This document shows, in pieces, positions 21,594 through 33,150 of a DNA stretch of 64,000 nt. The stretch comes from Sabethes cyaneus (taxonomy: Eukaryota > Arthropoda > Insecta > Diptera > Culicidae), in assembly GCF_943734655.1 (NCBI RefSeq), contig NC_071354.1, forward strand, positions 40,076,744 through 40,140,743, written 5' to 3'. A model generated the notes under the pieces. The model was given only the letters and a program-made list of their open reading frames with translations, ran no database searches and had not been told where the DNA came from. The first letter of the stretch is position 1. Each line of letters starts with the position of its first letter. A program made the position numbers and the translations under genes.

Positions 21594-21799
21594 TATTGGA
21601 CGCTCCTCATTTGCCTTCCCCATTTCATACCCTCTTTTGCTTAGGAATTGAATGCATGACAAAGTCGGCTTTTCAATTCAAATTCAAATTTGTCAATCAA
21701 GATTCGTTTTGAAGCGTGTAAGTTAGACATTTTCTCTATGCGCTAACAGAAGCGCATAGTAGCAATTTTATTACATTTTACCTTGTGAGAAGAGAAGAG

Positions 21800-22330
21800 A
21801 TGTAGGGATTGAATGACCCTGTTACAGAATATAGCTTATCCCACCATCAGAACATGCCTCAAGCAATATATCATCTCGACAGCGATACACTGTGCTGCCG
21901 TTCCGACGAACGGTATGAACAGCTCGGCGCGTCATCGTGTCAGCAATCATCGGTGTCGCCTAGATTCTGACCGCATTCAAAGGCCTGACTGCTGAGCACA
22001 GACAGTCGTATTCGGTTGGTTAAACCATCAAGACTTGGGTGAATCTTTGTGGCAGTAATTCTTTTCGGTCTGTAAATTGCCTTTTACGGCGGTGGCCCAG
22101 AAACGGTTCGGAGCCAATGAACGGCTGAGCTGATCCTTGTCTCGCTAGTCAACAAGCTCATTTCCCTCGATTCCGCAGTATCCAGGTATTGAGAATAATT
22201 AAACTTTGTTCTGGCGGGAAAGTTCCCTTAAAGTTATGCTGCACTCCAAAACTAATTTGGTTGCACATTTAGTGGAATTTTTGATCCATCTGTAAAGAAA
22301 CAGATGGAAGAACGGACTGATGGAGAAGGA
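21800..22330 (-). pseudogene. R1-type RNase H domain fragment, antisense
   Basis: Across three minus-strand frames: FTDGSKI (first catalytic aspartate), TKLVLECSITLRELSRQNKV, then I-GYCGIEGNELVD (the usual form is PGHSGIEGNE.AD) and IGSEPFLG. This is the RNase H domain at the end of R1/I-type retrotransposon ORF2 proteins. A deletion removes sequence between the TDGSK strand and the LEC helix. Stops and frameshifts are common. Confidence 0.65.
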
Positions 22331-22334
22331 TTTG

Positions 22335-24900
22335 GCTTTTTTCAATAAAAAGTAAGGAACATTTGAAATGGAAAACTTGTATGTATTTGTAACACACTTT
22401 TGTCAGTCAGAAATGGGTACCTCTCATATTTGATGAGTTTGTAAACTATTTAAAAAAAACTCCACCGCGATGAAGCAGGATGCAAAGGAAAATATTTTAC
22501 AGCGGCTTGATCACAAGATTCTGACATTATTAAGCGATGATCGTTTAGTTCCACATAGTTTGTCAGAACCATGGAGTCGTAAAGAAATCTTTTTATAGCA
22601 ATGGAGTTAGTACTAACAATAGTTCCTAATAACGGAGTATTTCTGAGATTGAAAAATGGAAAATCAAACTCAATTGATTTAAAGTGTGTTCAAGCCAAAC
22701 CGAACTTGTTCACTCAATCAACCTGTCAAACATACGCGTCTCTATCGGACCAGCCAAGCGCATTCCCAGAAGACCACATACAGTGTTGCCTCGCCGCTTC
22801 AACTTCGAGCCAGCCAGCGATCGTAACGTTCAGAGTGCGAAAAAAGCAACCATCAAATCGAATTTGCCACACGCACAATCGTTCGGAATTAGGAGCTCTT
22901 TGGGTACATACATACGTACCTAGATACCTACTAAATGCAGCGGCGGCGGTGCCTGTGGCATTATCGTTTATCGATGCGAGCCCACCGCCTTAAATCAGCA
23001 TACATACGTGGTCCTTTTTCATGGCTGGGATTCTGCTGGTATCTGGATCGATGATGGTGCGGCGGTATGGCGGTGACTTCGGTTAACCGCTAATCACCCA
23101 AAGGCTCACCGCCGCCGCCGCCGCCGTCACTGCCGCCGTTTGTCGCTCGTGCGGGTCAACGCCAGCTTGAACGCGCTCGGAGCGGCAAAGCAATAAAAAT
23201 TTCAATACCAACCGCGAATCGGGCCGGGGTCTCGCATTACATAATCCACATTTATTGATTAATGTTGTTCACAAATAAGCCATAATAAAGCAGAAATCTA
23301 TCAGATAAAAAGATAAATTATATTGATTCATGATAAATTCATAGCATGGTTTCGGCGCGGATCGGAACTTCGCCGGCAAGCCGGGTTGAGACACTACGAG
23401 CGGGGGACGACGGGAAAAAGAATGAATCAGTCTGTTGGTGGCGGTTTGTGAAACCCAGTGGAAATAGGCGAAGAATGCAATCCCAAAGCTCGCTGGTAGG
23501 GGTGTTTTGGCCCCAAACTGAATTTCAATTTTTTTCAGCTTGGTACAACAATGTTAAAAACGGCAAAAATTGAGAACGTTTCTTGGGTGATAAGATAATG
23601 ATACATTTTTTCGATCTAATCGGTACCATAAAATTGGAACACCTCAAAGCAAACGTCCTCCGTGCTATCGGTGAACCGAATAATGGTTGATTAAACTAGT
23701 GAACACTGTATCCAGATCGCTCCACTTCTGGGCTGCAAACCCAAACGGTTGGTATCCAGAGCTCCGGCGGCTTCAGACATGCTACATGCTCGGGTCTGCA
23801 CACACAACATTCCTCGTAATGAACCTGTCTATAAATGGGCAAATAAATGATTTATTTATTGCGAATCTACTGCTGTTCGTTCTTCATTATCGAACGACCG
23901 CCGATGCGTCATCATCACCGCCGTCGTCGTTGTCGACATTGCCGTAATACACCTTGTGTATGGAAGGTGAAGGTGATATCGAACTCTGGAAAGGCACAGA
24001 TAAAAACGATCGGATCCCGGCAGAAGAGGACGAGAAGAGGTCTCGGATACATTCGATACATGATTGATCAATAAACGTTACACGCACGTTTCACGCATAT
24101 CATGTTATTTCTTCTCGGAAAGTCGCCTGTTCAGGGTTTACGTATGATCGGAATATTGATTGCGGCAAATCTCTCGGTATGGTTGCCTTCCTATGATCAG
24201 TTCAGTAGCTAAGGACGATGATGTAACGTCGTTTTCTTTGAGATTGATAACAGTGGATAAAGTTCACTATTGGGGTCTGCAAAATTTTCCTTTTGAAATT
24301 TATCTCAGTTTTCTTTTTATTATATTTCTATTATTTTGATTCAATACGCTTTCAATTTTGTCATTAGTTTTTGTCAACTTTTCGTCAGTATTTGCCATAT
24401 TTTAGGCAATGATAAAACTATATAATTACCCAATTATCCATTGTATCTATAAATGAACATTTCTAGCTCTGAGAGTTAAAAGAAAACGGTTTATCAGACA
24501 TTTGAATCGTTTGTTTGAGATACTTCACAACCGCTATTTGACATCAGTCAATTTTTATGACTGTTTGAATCCTGGAGAATTCCTTATTCTTTAGAAGTTG
24601 CAGAGCACACTAAAATAAGTAACTTTGCTGAATATAGTGACTGTCTATCTCTTACTGGTCGCGAATTATAATGCTTTGTCGCAAAGACGAATATTTAATG
24701 AGTTACAGAATATTAAAAAAATAGCACCATTCAATTTTTGTTTCAATTTCGGGTAACTTCAGGCAAACCAAACAACTTTCATAGAAAAGTCCTATATTTT
24801 GTCTGCAAAAAAACTAATTCCCATCAGCAGTTCTGCAAAGAAATCATAGTAAAAATCTATAGAAAAGTTTGTAATTTTTTAAATTAACTTTCTTTTTATC
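22335..24900. other. Unannotated interval with a CCG repeat
   Basis: The portion 22,600-24,100 is less AT-rich than its surroundings, lacks transposon hallmarks, and contains a CCG trinucleotide run at about 23108-23140. I see no convincing exon. It may be intronic or regulatory DNA of a neighbouring gene. Confidence 0.35.
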
Positions 24901-24911
24901 ATTTGTTATTT

Positions 24912-26740
24912 TTTAAGGTAGTCCGTTTTTTGCTGGTCTCCAGAAAAAGAAGCAAAAAAGGTAAAATGAAACAGAAGAAGAAAAACCGGAAAAAACATGA
25001 AGGGAAACGTGACAAAAAACTGAACAAATGGGATAAAAAACGAGTACAAAAAGAATAAAAATGTGCATGAAAAAAACAACGTGTCAAAAATGAAAGAAAA
25101 CTGGAAAACCTATAGAGTAAACGAAGAAAACGAAAAAAAATGCAGGCTGAATTAGACAAAAGACAGGATAGAAACAAGAAAAGAAAAGGAGAAAATACGG
25201 GAGCATGAAGATGGAGTAACGAATAGAGAAAAAAATGAAAAACGAAACAGAAAAAGAAAAACTAGAGAAAGAAAACCGAAAATGGAAGACAACAGAAATA
25301 AAAAGGAAAACCAAGGTAGAACGTTACAGAGAAAGAAGAAAAGCCGGTCATAATAATAGGAAGAACGAAACAGAAGACAACATATTTTGTTGTTCCTAAG
25401 GTATGGCTGAAAAACTCGCTTTTTCTGAATATTTACCTAATCCAACAAATCATTTTTCATACGCCAGACAAAGTGCAGCAAACAGTTTCTTATGCATATG
25501 TTAGTAAATTTTCTTAGAATATTCACAGATGGATTACCGATAGATCTAGAGGTAGTCCGTCTTCGGCTGCTCTCCAGAAAAAGAAGCAACATAGGAAAAA
25601 TGAGATAGAAGGAGAAAGGCAGAAAAAAGCATGAAACGTGACAAAAACTGAACAAATGGAATAGAAAAAGAGGGAAAATGAGGGCGAATGAAAAAGAATA
25701 AAAAATTATTAAAAAAATGAAAAGAAAAGTGATGCAAACATGAGAAAAAGACCGAAAATCCACAAATAAAATGAAAAAAGAGTAAAAACAGGATAGAAAA
25801 TGAGGAAAAGTGGACAAAATACAGGAGCATGAAAATGAAGACCGGAAAAAGAAAAAAAACTAGAAAACCAGCAGCAAAATAATAAAAATGGAGGACAAAG
25901 GGGATAAAACAGGAAAGAAAAATAAAATGTGACCGAAAACGCGAAAAAGCAGGACATAATAATAGAAAGAACTGAACAGAAGACAGCAAAAAATGGGATA
26001 GAAAAGGAATTTGAAAGCTACAAAATACGAAAGAAGGGTTTTGAAAAAAAAAATAAAAGTCGAAACGGGACAGAAAATGACGAAATATGGGACAGGAAAA
26101 GAAGGAACATGGACTTGAAATCGAAAAAACGGAAAACGGGCGGGATCGGAAAAGAAACGGAGAAAATACGGGAGCATGAAAATGCTATAACAAGAATAGA
26201 CAAAGGGGAAAATGGCATAGAACACAAAAAATGGAGAAAAAAAATAAAAACGGAATACAAAAGAAAAAAACAGAACGGAAAAAAAGAATACGAAAAATGG
26301 GATAGAAAAAGAGTTGAAAAACGACTAAAGTCGAAAGCCGGGATTTAAAAAAAAGGAAATCGAAATGGGACAGAAAATGACAAAAACGAGAAGAGAATAG
26401 TGAGACAGAAAAAGGGAAAAAATGGGGCTAAAAACGAGACGGAAGAAAATAAAACGAGAAATGGAACAAATGAAAATCATGACACTGGAAAATGACAAAA
26501 AACAGGACAGAAATAGGAGAGAAAAGGAACAGAGAAATAAAAAACAGAAGAAATAATGAAAAATAATGGCAAAAAGAGAAAAAACGACATAACACAAGGG
26601 AATACGGAACAGGAAATAAGAGAAACCAAAGTATAAAAAAAGATAGCAAGAGAGAAAAATGTAAGCGTATAGAGGAAATCGTGAAAAATGGATCAAATCT
26701 GTATCATGTCTGTACCGAAAACCAGGTCTATGATAGGACG
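24912..26740. repeat. Purine-rich degenerate low-complexity tract
   Basis: The plus strand is overwhelmingly A and G, built from degenerate phrases such as GAAAAACGGAAAATGGGACA. A direct repeat beginning AGGTAGTCCGT...CTCCAGAAAAAGAAGCAA starts at about 24915 and again at about 25549, so the tract includes a tandem unit of roughly 635 bp. Minus-strand open frames here are Phe/Ser-rich artefacts. The complementary-sense counterpart is at 55180-58890. Confidence 0.8.
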
Positions 26741-26814
26741 TCATAACTAAAAGCAGATCCCTGGCAGGACGTCATGGTTTCGTAGCATTGGGTTGTATTC
26801 TCAGTCACTTCATG

Positions 26815-27452
26815 GGTGACTGCTGGACTGCTCGATTGCTCAACAGGTTGACTAGACTGCTCGACAGGACTGGTCGATTAGACTGCTCGATTTGATTGCT
26901 CGACTGGACTACTTGACTGAACAGCTTGATTTAACTGCTCGACTTCTGTTAACTGCTCGATTCAACTGCTCGACTGGACTACTCGACTGGACTACTCGAC
27001 TGCACTACTCGACTCGACTACTCGACTCGACTGCTCGACTCAGCTGCTCAACTGGACTACTCGATTCAACTGCCCGAATAAACCGTTCGACTGGACTACT
27101 CGACTCGACTGCTCGAATAAACTGCTCGACTCGACTGCTTGAATAAACCATTCGAATCGACTGCTCGACTAGACTACTCGATTCAACTGCTCGACTGGAC
27201 TATTTGACTTAACTTCTCGATTAAACAGCTTGACTGGAATGCTCAATTTAATTGCTCGACTTGACTGCTCGACTCGACTACTCGATTAAACTGCTCGACT
27301 CGATTGCTCGACTCAACTGCTCGACCAGACTGCTTGACTGAACAGCTTGATTTAACTGCTTGATTTGACTGCTCGACTCGACTGCTCGACCCAACTGCTT
27401 GATTCGATTGTTTAATTCGACTACTCGACTCGCCTGCTCAACTCGATTGCTT
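26815..27452 (+). repeat. 13-bp minisatellite, copy 1
   Basis: About 48 tandem copies of a unit close to ACTGCTCGACTCG, with length kept at 13 while bases vary (GCTCGACTGG, ACTCGATTCA and so on). The same array occurs in inverse orientation at 62810-63495. The open frame across it (LLDSTARL...) is a by-product of the repeat, because 13 is not a multiple of three. Confidence 0.9.
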
Positions 27453-27830
27453 GTCGCGATGTCATATGGTCGGTGTTAAATCAGACCTGACCAAGTCGCA
27501 AAATTTAAAAAATGAGTCTAATGATAGCAAACGATCAAGAATTTTCTAAGCAACATTTTACTCTAATCAGACTACATAAATGTTGCCCAATAAAATCCAT
27601 TACGACCTTAAAAACTATTTGTTTCAGTTTCCGACTAGGACTCTTTCATGTACAACATCTTAGAGCTATATTATGCAATATAAGCACTCAAAGAACTAAT
27701 ACAAAGATTAAACATTTTCGTAAACTCTGGTCAATGAATGTATTCGCAGTTTTCGGAATTCTGAACAGACATTTATATTTACCGGATCGTAAGATTCGGG
27801 CTAAACTAGTAGGATATAAAAGGACGATGA
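27453..27830 (+). repeat. Unique flank of the 13-bp array, part of a larger inverted repeat
   Basis: From GTCATATGGTCGGTGTTAAA to TAAACTAGTAGGATA this matches the reverse complement of 62235-62805. Array plus flank therefore form one mobile unit of about 1 kb present twice in opposite orientation. No protein motif. Confidence 0.8.
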
Positions 27831-27839
27831 TAAGACAAA

Positions 27840-28000
27840 AATGGGAAAATTGAACAGAAAAAGAAGAAAAGAAAAACAGGAAAAACGAAAAACGAACTAA
27901 CGAAAAAGGTAAAACAAGGAAAACGCGGAAAATGGAACAGACTATGACGTAAAACAGGAAGGAAAATAGATAAAAGGAGAGGAATAAAATCTTCGGCTGT
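27840..28000. repeat. Purine-rich tract continuation
   Basis: Same degenerate A/G-rich composition as 24912-26740. It ends with the phrase AATCTTCGGCTGTC, which resembles the direct-repeat motif there. Confidence 0.6.
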
Positions 28001-28316
28001 CATAGGGCCCTATGGGATTCCTATGCTTATTTTGAGATTTTTTTTTGAGTTGCGCGAGTGCTCTTTTCTTTCGAGGAGGTGCGAAAAAGCTCATTCAGTC
28101 AATCTACGTTTCCGTTACGTTGTAAAATGGTGTGCCACAAGGGAGTAATCTCGGACCGCTGCCATTCTCCATATTCATAATTGATGATTTTCGGCTTCAA
28201 CGGTTCCTTAGACTAAATGTTCATAGAACCGAATACGCGCAAAGCGAGTTAGAGACTTGTGTTTAATGTTTAATCACGTATTTGATGAATTCGATTATTA
28301 TGTTAGTGCATATTAA

Positions 28317-28533
28317 GGTGAAATGAGCCGTCATCAATTCTGCAAATTTCAAAAGCAGTTTTTATGTTTGAAACAAAAATTTTGTTCATGAAAATATATG
28401 CGCTATGTTCTGATTTTATTGGCAAGAAGAATACAGTGAATCCGTTTCTATAAACAGAGCTTCGCTTTTGTGCTTAAAAACTGTTTCCGAAATTGGGCTT
28501 TCCGACGAAAAATTAATAGCTATTAATTTCCTG
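28317..28533. mobile_element. TTAA-flanked MITE, copy 1 (217 bp)
   Basis: TTAA lies at 28313-28316 and 28534-28537. The ends read GGTGAAATGAGCCGTCATCA and, in reverse complement, AGGAAATTAATAGCTATTAA. The family is defined by the second copy at 32211-32422, which shares the interior (TTCAAAAGCAGTTTTT...). TTAA targets are used by piggyBac-like and Kolobok transposases. Confidence 0.8.
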
Positions 28534-28619
28534 TTAATGAATTCAAAAATCGTTTGAACTTTCCGCAATCTGTGATAATTTATGAAGTTTTAAATCCTTT
28601 ATTATAGGCCCAGAGTTCG

Positions 28620-28905
28620 ATGAATTATGAATAAATATACAAATATACAAAGACAAAAACTGGCAACGAAAAAGAGATGAGGAACGATACACGAGAAACA
28701 AAATAACAAAAAAAAAACGAATGGAAAACCAGAGAACTGCATATAAGAAAAAATGAAAACAGGAAACGAAGAAAAACGGAGCAATGAAGCAGGGTACACG
28801 AGACAGGCAAAAACGGAACGGTAGGAAAATGAGAATAAAGTCTTAGAAAAGGATATAGAAAAGGAGAAAAACGGCAAAAAGTGAAAAAAAGGGACCAGAA
28901 AAAAG
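28620..28905. repeat. Purine-rich low-complexity tract
   Basis: A/G-rich block of the same kind as 24912-26740, leading directly into the 12-bp minisatellite. Confidence 0.7.
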
Positions 28906-28911
28906 CCAACT

Positions 28912-29240
28912 TTATGTTCAATTTCGAGCTTAATTTCAAATCTAACTTCAAGTTAAATTTCAACTTTAATTTCAAATCCAATTCCAAGTCTAATTCAGTA
29001 ACAGTATCAAAAGAAAATTCATGTGATTTCAAATAAAAACTCCGAATTTAGTTTCAAATCCGATTTTATGTCTAATTCTAAAGAAAACTTCCCGTTTACA
29101 TTACTCTAAATTTAAGTCCAACTTCAAATCCAATTTTGAGTCCAAATTCCAGCACAATATGAAGCAAAGCTTCAAGCTCAAATTAATCCAAATTCAAGTC
29201 TAATTTAATGTCTTATGTTAAATCCAGTTTCAACGTTTGT
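28912..29240. repeat. Degenerate 12-bp minisatellite
   Basis: Unit near AATTTCAAATCY repeated with much drift. Because 12 is divisible by 3, the antisense frame shows a periodic LDLK-like peptide. A short related stretch in inverse orientation lies at about 55085-55150, just inside the left end of the hAT-like element, which suggests this and the adjoining purine tract are remnants of a sister copy. Confidence 0.7.
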
Positions 29241-31390
29241 CTGGGCCAAACATGCTCTCAAAATTCCAGACAAGGTTAGTTCTTATTTTTAAGGTTAGTT
29301 CCACAACCTCTTTTAATTGAGATTAGAAATAAGGCCATTACAAATATTTAAAAAAGTTTTTGTCACTCCGGTGTTGGGCCACTAAAGTGGGGGGGGGGGG
29401 GGGAGCGAAAAAAAACAAAAAAAAATTTAATTGAGCAAAAAATGTATTTTAGGCGTTTTTACTTAAATTTAAACGTGAAAACCAAGTTTATTCTTGCTTT
29501 TAATATACACGTTATTATTTTACATGCAAAAATCTACGAAAAAAGACAAAAAGGGAAGAAAATTATTTGCCCGATTTTTGGAAATTCCACTGTTTGAATT
29601 CCCATTTCTATTTCGTGCTAGAAGCGTTAACTGAACTCGCACACGCATTTTTCGAGTTTTTCAGGCTTTAGAGCCCACAGACAATTGATTTTATAAAAAA
29701 TACTTAACTCATATCCTACAAATTATTTTTTGCACCCCGATTTTACAAGCCAATTTCCAAGGGGAGGGGGGGGGGGGGTTTGCGTGGTAACAAAAACTTT
29801 AAAAATTATGTGCAATGGCCTAATTCGGAAAATCGTTTTTTCCCTACAATTGTGTCAAATACACATGAGGGGTCTCTCAAAATTCATTTACCGATTCACT
29901 TATACGATTAATTTATAACATCCCATAGTTTAGAAAAGTTAATATACGGAGATAAAGCCGCCCTTTGATTGCGAGTAATTCAAATTGGTAGGTATTGGTA
30001 TTGGTTGGTAGGATTGGTACCGAATTTCAAACAGAAGGTGAAGCAAAACTTAATGTGCCTCGAGGACGAACGCCACTATAGACCAATTGATTAAGGTTCT
30101 TACAAATTATGGCGGAGCATAAAGTAGTTGCTGTGCACAAAGCGCATTATAGTGAAATATAAAGGACACAAAATTTTGAAATATAAAAATAGCATTGATG
30201 AAGGTGAATGTATAAATAAGCAAAGTAATATCTAAAATTAATTTAAGTTTACAGTTGTACACCGATAATCAATCATTATGCCACTCCGTGTAGGTTTCGG
30301 TTATTGCACGAGCAAACCAACCAAGCACACTGTTTCGCTTAATTCATCACTTTTTAACCTTTCACTGAAACAAAAACAATCCCGGCACACAGCTCAAAAC
30401 GATCCAAACCTTCACTTAGTGACTCCATGCTATCAGCTCCAGTATACCTACACCTTGAGAACAACTGTCAGCAGTTCACTGCTGCTGCATGAAAAACCCT
30501 CCGACTGACAGGACCGTTCCATAATGACTACGGCAGAAAACAATCAATTACCGATGGTTTACTCATTAACAAAAAAGAACCGGTTCAGTTTCGAACCGAG
30601 GTCTTGTCTTTAAAGTTAAATACGCGTAGCGAACAGCCAAAAACAAAAAAAACTAAAACACGCGCAACGGACTTTCAGTAGGTAAATGATTTTCTGTTCT
30701 CGAGAACTGAAACTTTTCCAATGAACTTTTACAGGCCGTCGAAAAAATGATTAATGAATATTCTAATGCAAGGTAAAAGAAACCAAGCGAGCGAGAAGGT
30801 GTTTCACAATGGTAATTAGTTACTCATGTGATCCGGTACACGGGTCTATTGCATCCAACCTTTCAGCACATGCTGTGCGATGCATGCTAAAACTCCGGCC
30901 GGTCGAAGACACACATTTAGCGGAAACAACATTCAAAACAGGCAGTGCGAAGTTTTGTCTCTCCGCTGCGCTGCTGGCTGGCAACAGTTCCGTGTTTTAG
31001 TTTTCTTTATTTTCCACTTTTTCTCCAATCTAACGAAGCTAGACAGACTTACAAAGCGGCTTGACGCGGGAACCGCGCAAATGTAATCCATATGCGGGAA
31101 TGTTGTGAAAGATTAATGATTAATGGGATTGACAATTATCCCTTCATCAACTTCGCGTTTAATTCTGACAGCGATTATTTACGATGCATTCAGCTGTCCG
31201 CCTGGTTGCGTTTAAATGGAAATTATTCGGCTAGAAACACGATTGACAAATCACATGGTGGAATATTCTTTCAAAGGCATTCGCTTTGATTTTTAAATGA
31301 TTAATACAAGGAACGAATAGTGCAGAATCTCAGTCCAAAATGATGTGTAAAAACGAAAACTCCTAGATCATGGAATTGAAACAAAGCATA
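29240..31390. other. Unannotated interval with homopolymer G runs
   Basis: Contains G runs at about 29390-29404 and 29760-29779, and a TTGGTAGG-type simple repeat at about 29985-30020. No coding motif was recognised. 30,280-31,300 is free of obvious repeats. Confidence 0.4.
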
Positions 31391-31392
31391 AC

Positions 31393-31736
31393 TAGCAAAG
31401 TGAAGAAATCAACTCTGCAACGAAGACGACGATGATGACGACCACCAGAGCAGTTACCGATTGTCGATCTTCCTTCTTATCTACCGGATCTTCGGAAGGG
31501 CACACCAGCGGATGATGATCCCGAAGCACAGAAGCAAAATCGCTACAATCAAGCCGACTCACGAAGGAAGATTGCCTCAGCTAGCCGTTGCTGCTGCTAG
31601 GCTGCATCAGGGGCAGGATTCACGTACCTATCACAATCTGATCAATCAATCCCACAACTCAGGTAGCTCGGGAGGCTCAGGAGGCTGCACAAGCGAAGCA
31701 ATCAGTTCGATCGTAATCTCGACGTGGAAGACTTAA
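31393..31736 (+). CDS. Candidate terminal coding exon (unrecognised protein tail)
   Basis: An uninterrupted frame from 31393 to a TAA at 31734-31736 gives about 113 residues. It has an acidic start (EDDDDDD), a basic stretch (IFGRAHQRMM, PKHRSKIATIK), a Gly/Ser segment (SGSSGGSGG) and the end ISTWKT. Composition is protein-like rather than low-complexity, no repeat hallmarks overlap it, and AG sites that could be acceptors precede it (for example near 31450). I do not recognise the protein. The frame could be chance. It is the best host-coding candidate in the window, but weak. Confidence 0.25.
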
Positions 31737-31861
31737 ATTATGATTAACATTGCTTCAGCAGAAAAAAATAGAAATTGAGCCTGTCACACGCGGTTACAAC
31801 TCGGTTAGACTTTGTTAAAAACAGCTATCGTATTCGGACTCGATCATTAATTCTATTTGTA

Positions 31862-31985
31862 CAACACGACAAATTATTTTTTCAAATCAATTAGGCTTAT
31901 ACAAATTTGGAAAAAAGTTTATGTCCTAGTCTCGAAATATTGTTCAAGGGGGGGGCAAGAAAAAAATAATAAAATTAAACCTTCA
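31862..31985 (+). repeat. Poly-G repeat, inverted copy 1
   Basis: TTAGGCTTATACAAATTTGG...GTTTATGTC followed by a TTCAAGGGGGGGG run. The reverse complement matches 33765-33880. Likely two copies of a non-autonomous element in opposite orientation, 1.9 kb apart. Confidence 0.65.
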
Positions 31986-32210
31986 ATAACTAAACAAAGG
32001 AGAAGAAACCAGTGTTTATTTTTCCAGATTAATAGAAGTTTAATACAAAAAAGTTGTACAGTAGGTACTTAAATTTTAATTCAAACCAAAACAACTTTCA
32101 AAATTTTTTGATCCAAGCACATAAAGTAAAAATTCTGGCAGAGATGAATCAACTTGAAAATAGTGGAGTGCTACAGGATCACCTTAGTGAGTCATAAACG
32201 TGTAACTTAA

Positions 32211-32422
32211 GGTGAAATTAGTCGTCATCGATTCTGCCAATTTCAAAAGCAGTTTTTTTGTTTGAAACAAAAATTCTGTTCATGAAAATATATTTGAAGT
32301 GTTCAGATTGGCAAGAAGAATGCAGTATTTACAATTTTACGAACAAAACTCCGCTTTTGGGCTCAAAAACTGCTTCCAAAATTGGGATTTCCGACGAAAA
32401 GTTGATGACTGCTAATTTCCCG
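32211..32422. mobile_element. TTAA-flanked MITE, copy 2 (212 bp)
   Basis: TTAA at 32207-32210 and 32423-32426. Ends GGTGAAATTAGTCGTCATCG and, in reverse complement, CGGGAAATTAGCAGTCATCA form a clear imperfect inverted repeat. Homologous along its length to 28317-28533. Confidence 0.85.
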
Positions 32423-32429
32423 TTAACCT

Positions 32430-32740
32430 TCATTTGAATTTTGCTTTTTACTTGTATGTCACTCGGATTTGGATAATAGTCCAAATCTGTGTCACTTACT
32501 AGTTCAGAACTCGGTAACCACGAAATAGTATCGGAATCTAATCTTCTCGTAAAAATGCAATTTAGGTCCCTACAACTTTTTTACTTGGAACGCATGTGCT
32601 ATACTACCGAAAAAAATCTCACGCCATTCACGTTTGAAACCGCTTGTTTCTTAGTCAACCTTTTAGTCATGCGAGTATCAGCTCATTCCTCAGTTGATGC
32701 TGGTTCTCAACAATAACGTGTTTATCTTTGATATATTAAG
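32430..32740. other. Unannotated interval
   Basis: Nothing recognised. An open frame at 32489-32716 has no motif. Confidence 0.35.
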
Positions 32741-32744
32741 GATG

Positions 32745-33150
32745 CTAACGCACCACTATCAGAAGCGATTGTCATTGTTTGACTAATAGCATTTGTCCAG
32801 TCCGGTGCTGCACTTCGGATGAGGTGCAGTACTGCGCTGGGAGTTGTTTTCCAAATATCAGAGTTTCTAACAGCCCTCCGTCGAAGAACCTTGATCTTTA
32901 ATTGAAAAATGCCGGACATCGGCATAACAGATGTTCCGAGTCTATTTTTTCTGTGCTACAGAATCGACATATATCACCATGCAGTTTTCCCATAAGCTTC
33001 AGATGATAGCGGTTTGGACAATGTCCTGTTATAAGATCAGACTGTTTCGACTGCCTAGCAATGAAAGTGTTATTCCAATTTAATTCCACTTTCATACATT
33101 TCGATTTGATGTGATGGTCGGGGCCACCATTGATCCCAATGATAATCACA
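32745..33150 (-). pseudogene. Non-LTR ORF2 C-terminus with zinc knuckle
   Basis: The minus strand encodes QSDLITGHCPNRYHLKLMGK, then CRFCSTEKIDSEHLLCRCPAF, a Cys/His knuckle (C-x2-C...H-x4-C). A decayed tail follows, ending with a segment like the terminal RD.VPDW. This is the post-RNase H C-terminus of R1/LOA/Jockey-type ORF2 proteins. RT and RNase H are not found upstream, so it is an isolated tail. Confidence 0.75.

Noticed and set aside
25546..26744. Several minus-strand and plus-strand open frames of 120-147 residues
   Set aside because: They lie in the purine-rich tract. Composition alone removes stops on one strand.
26815..27452. CRISPR-like array
   Set aside because: Units are contiguous 13-mers with no spacers, and the window is animal DNA. 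It is a minisatellite.
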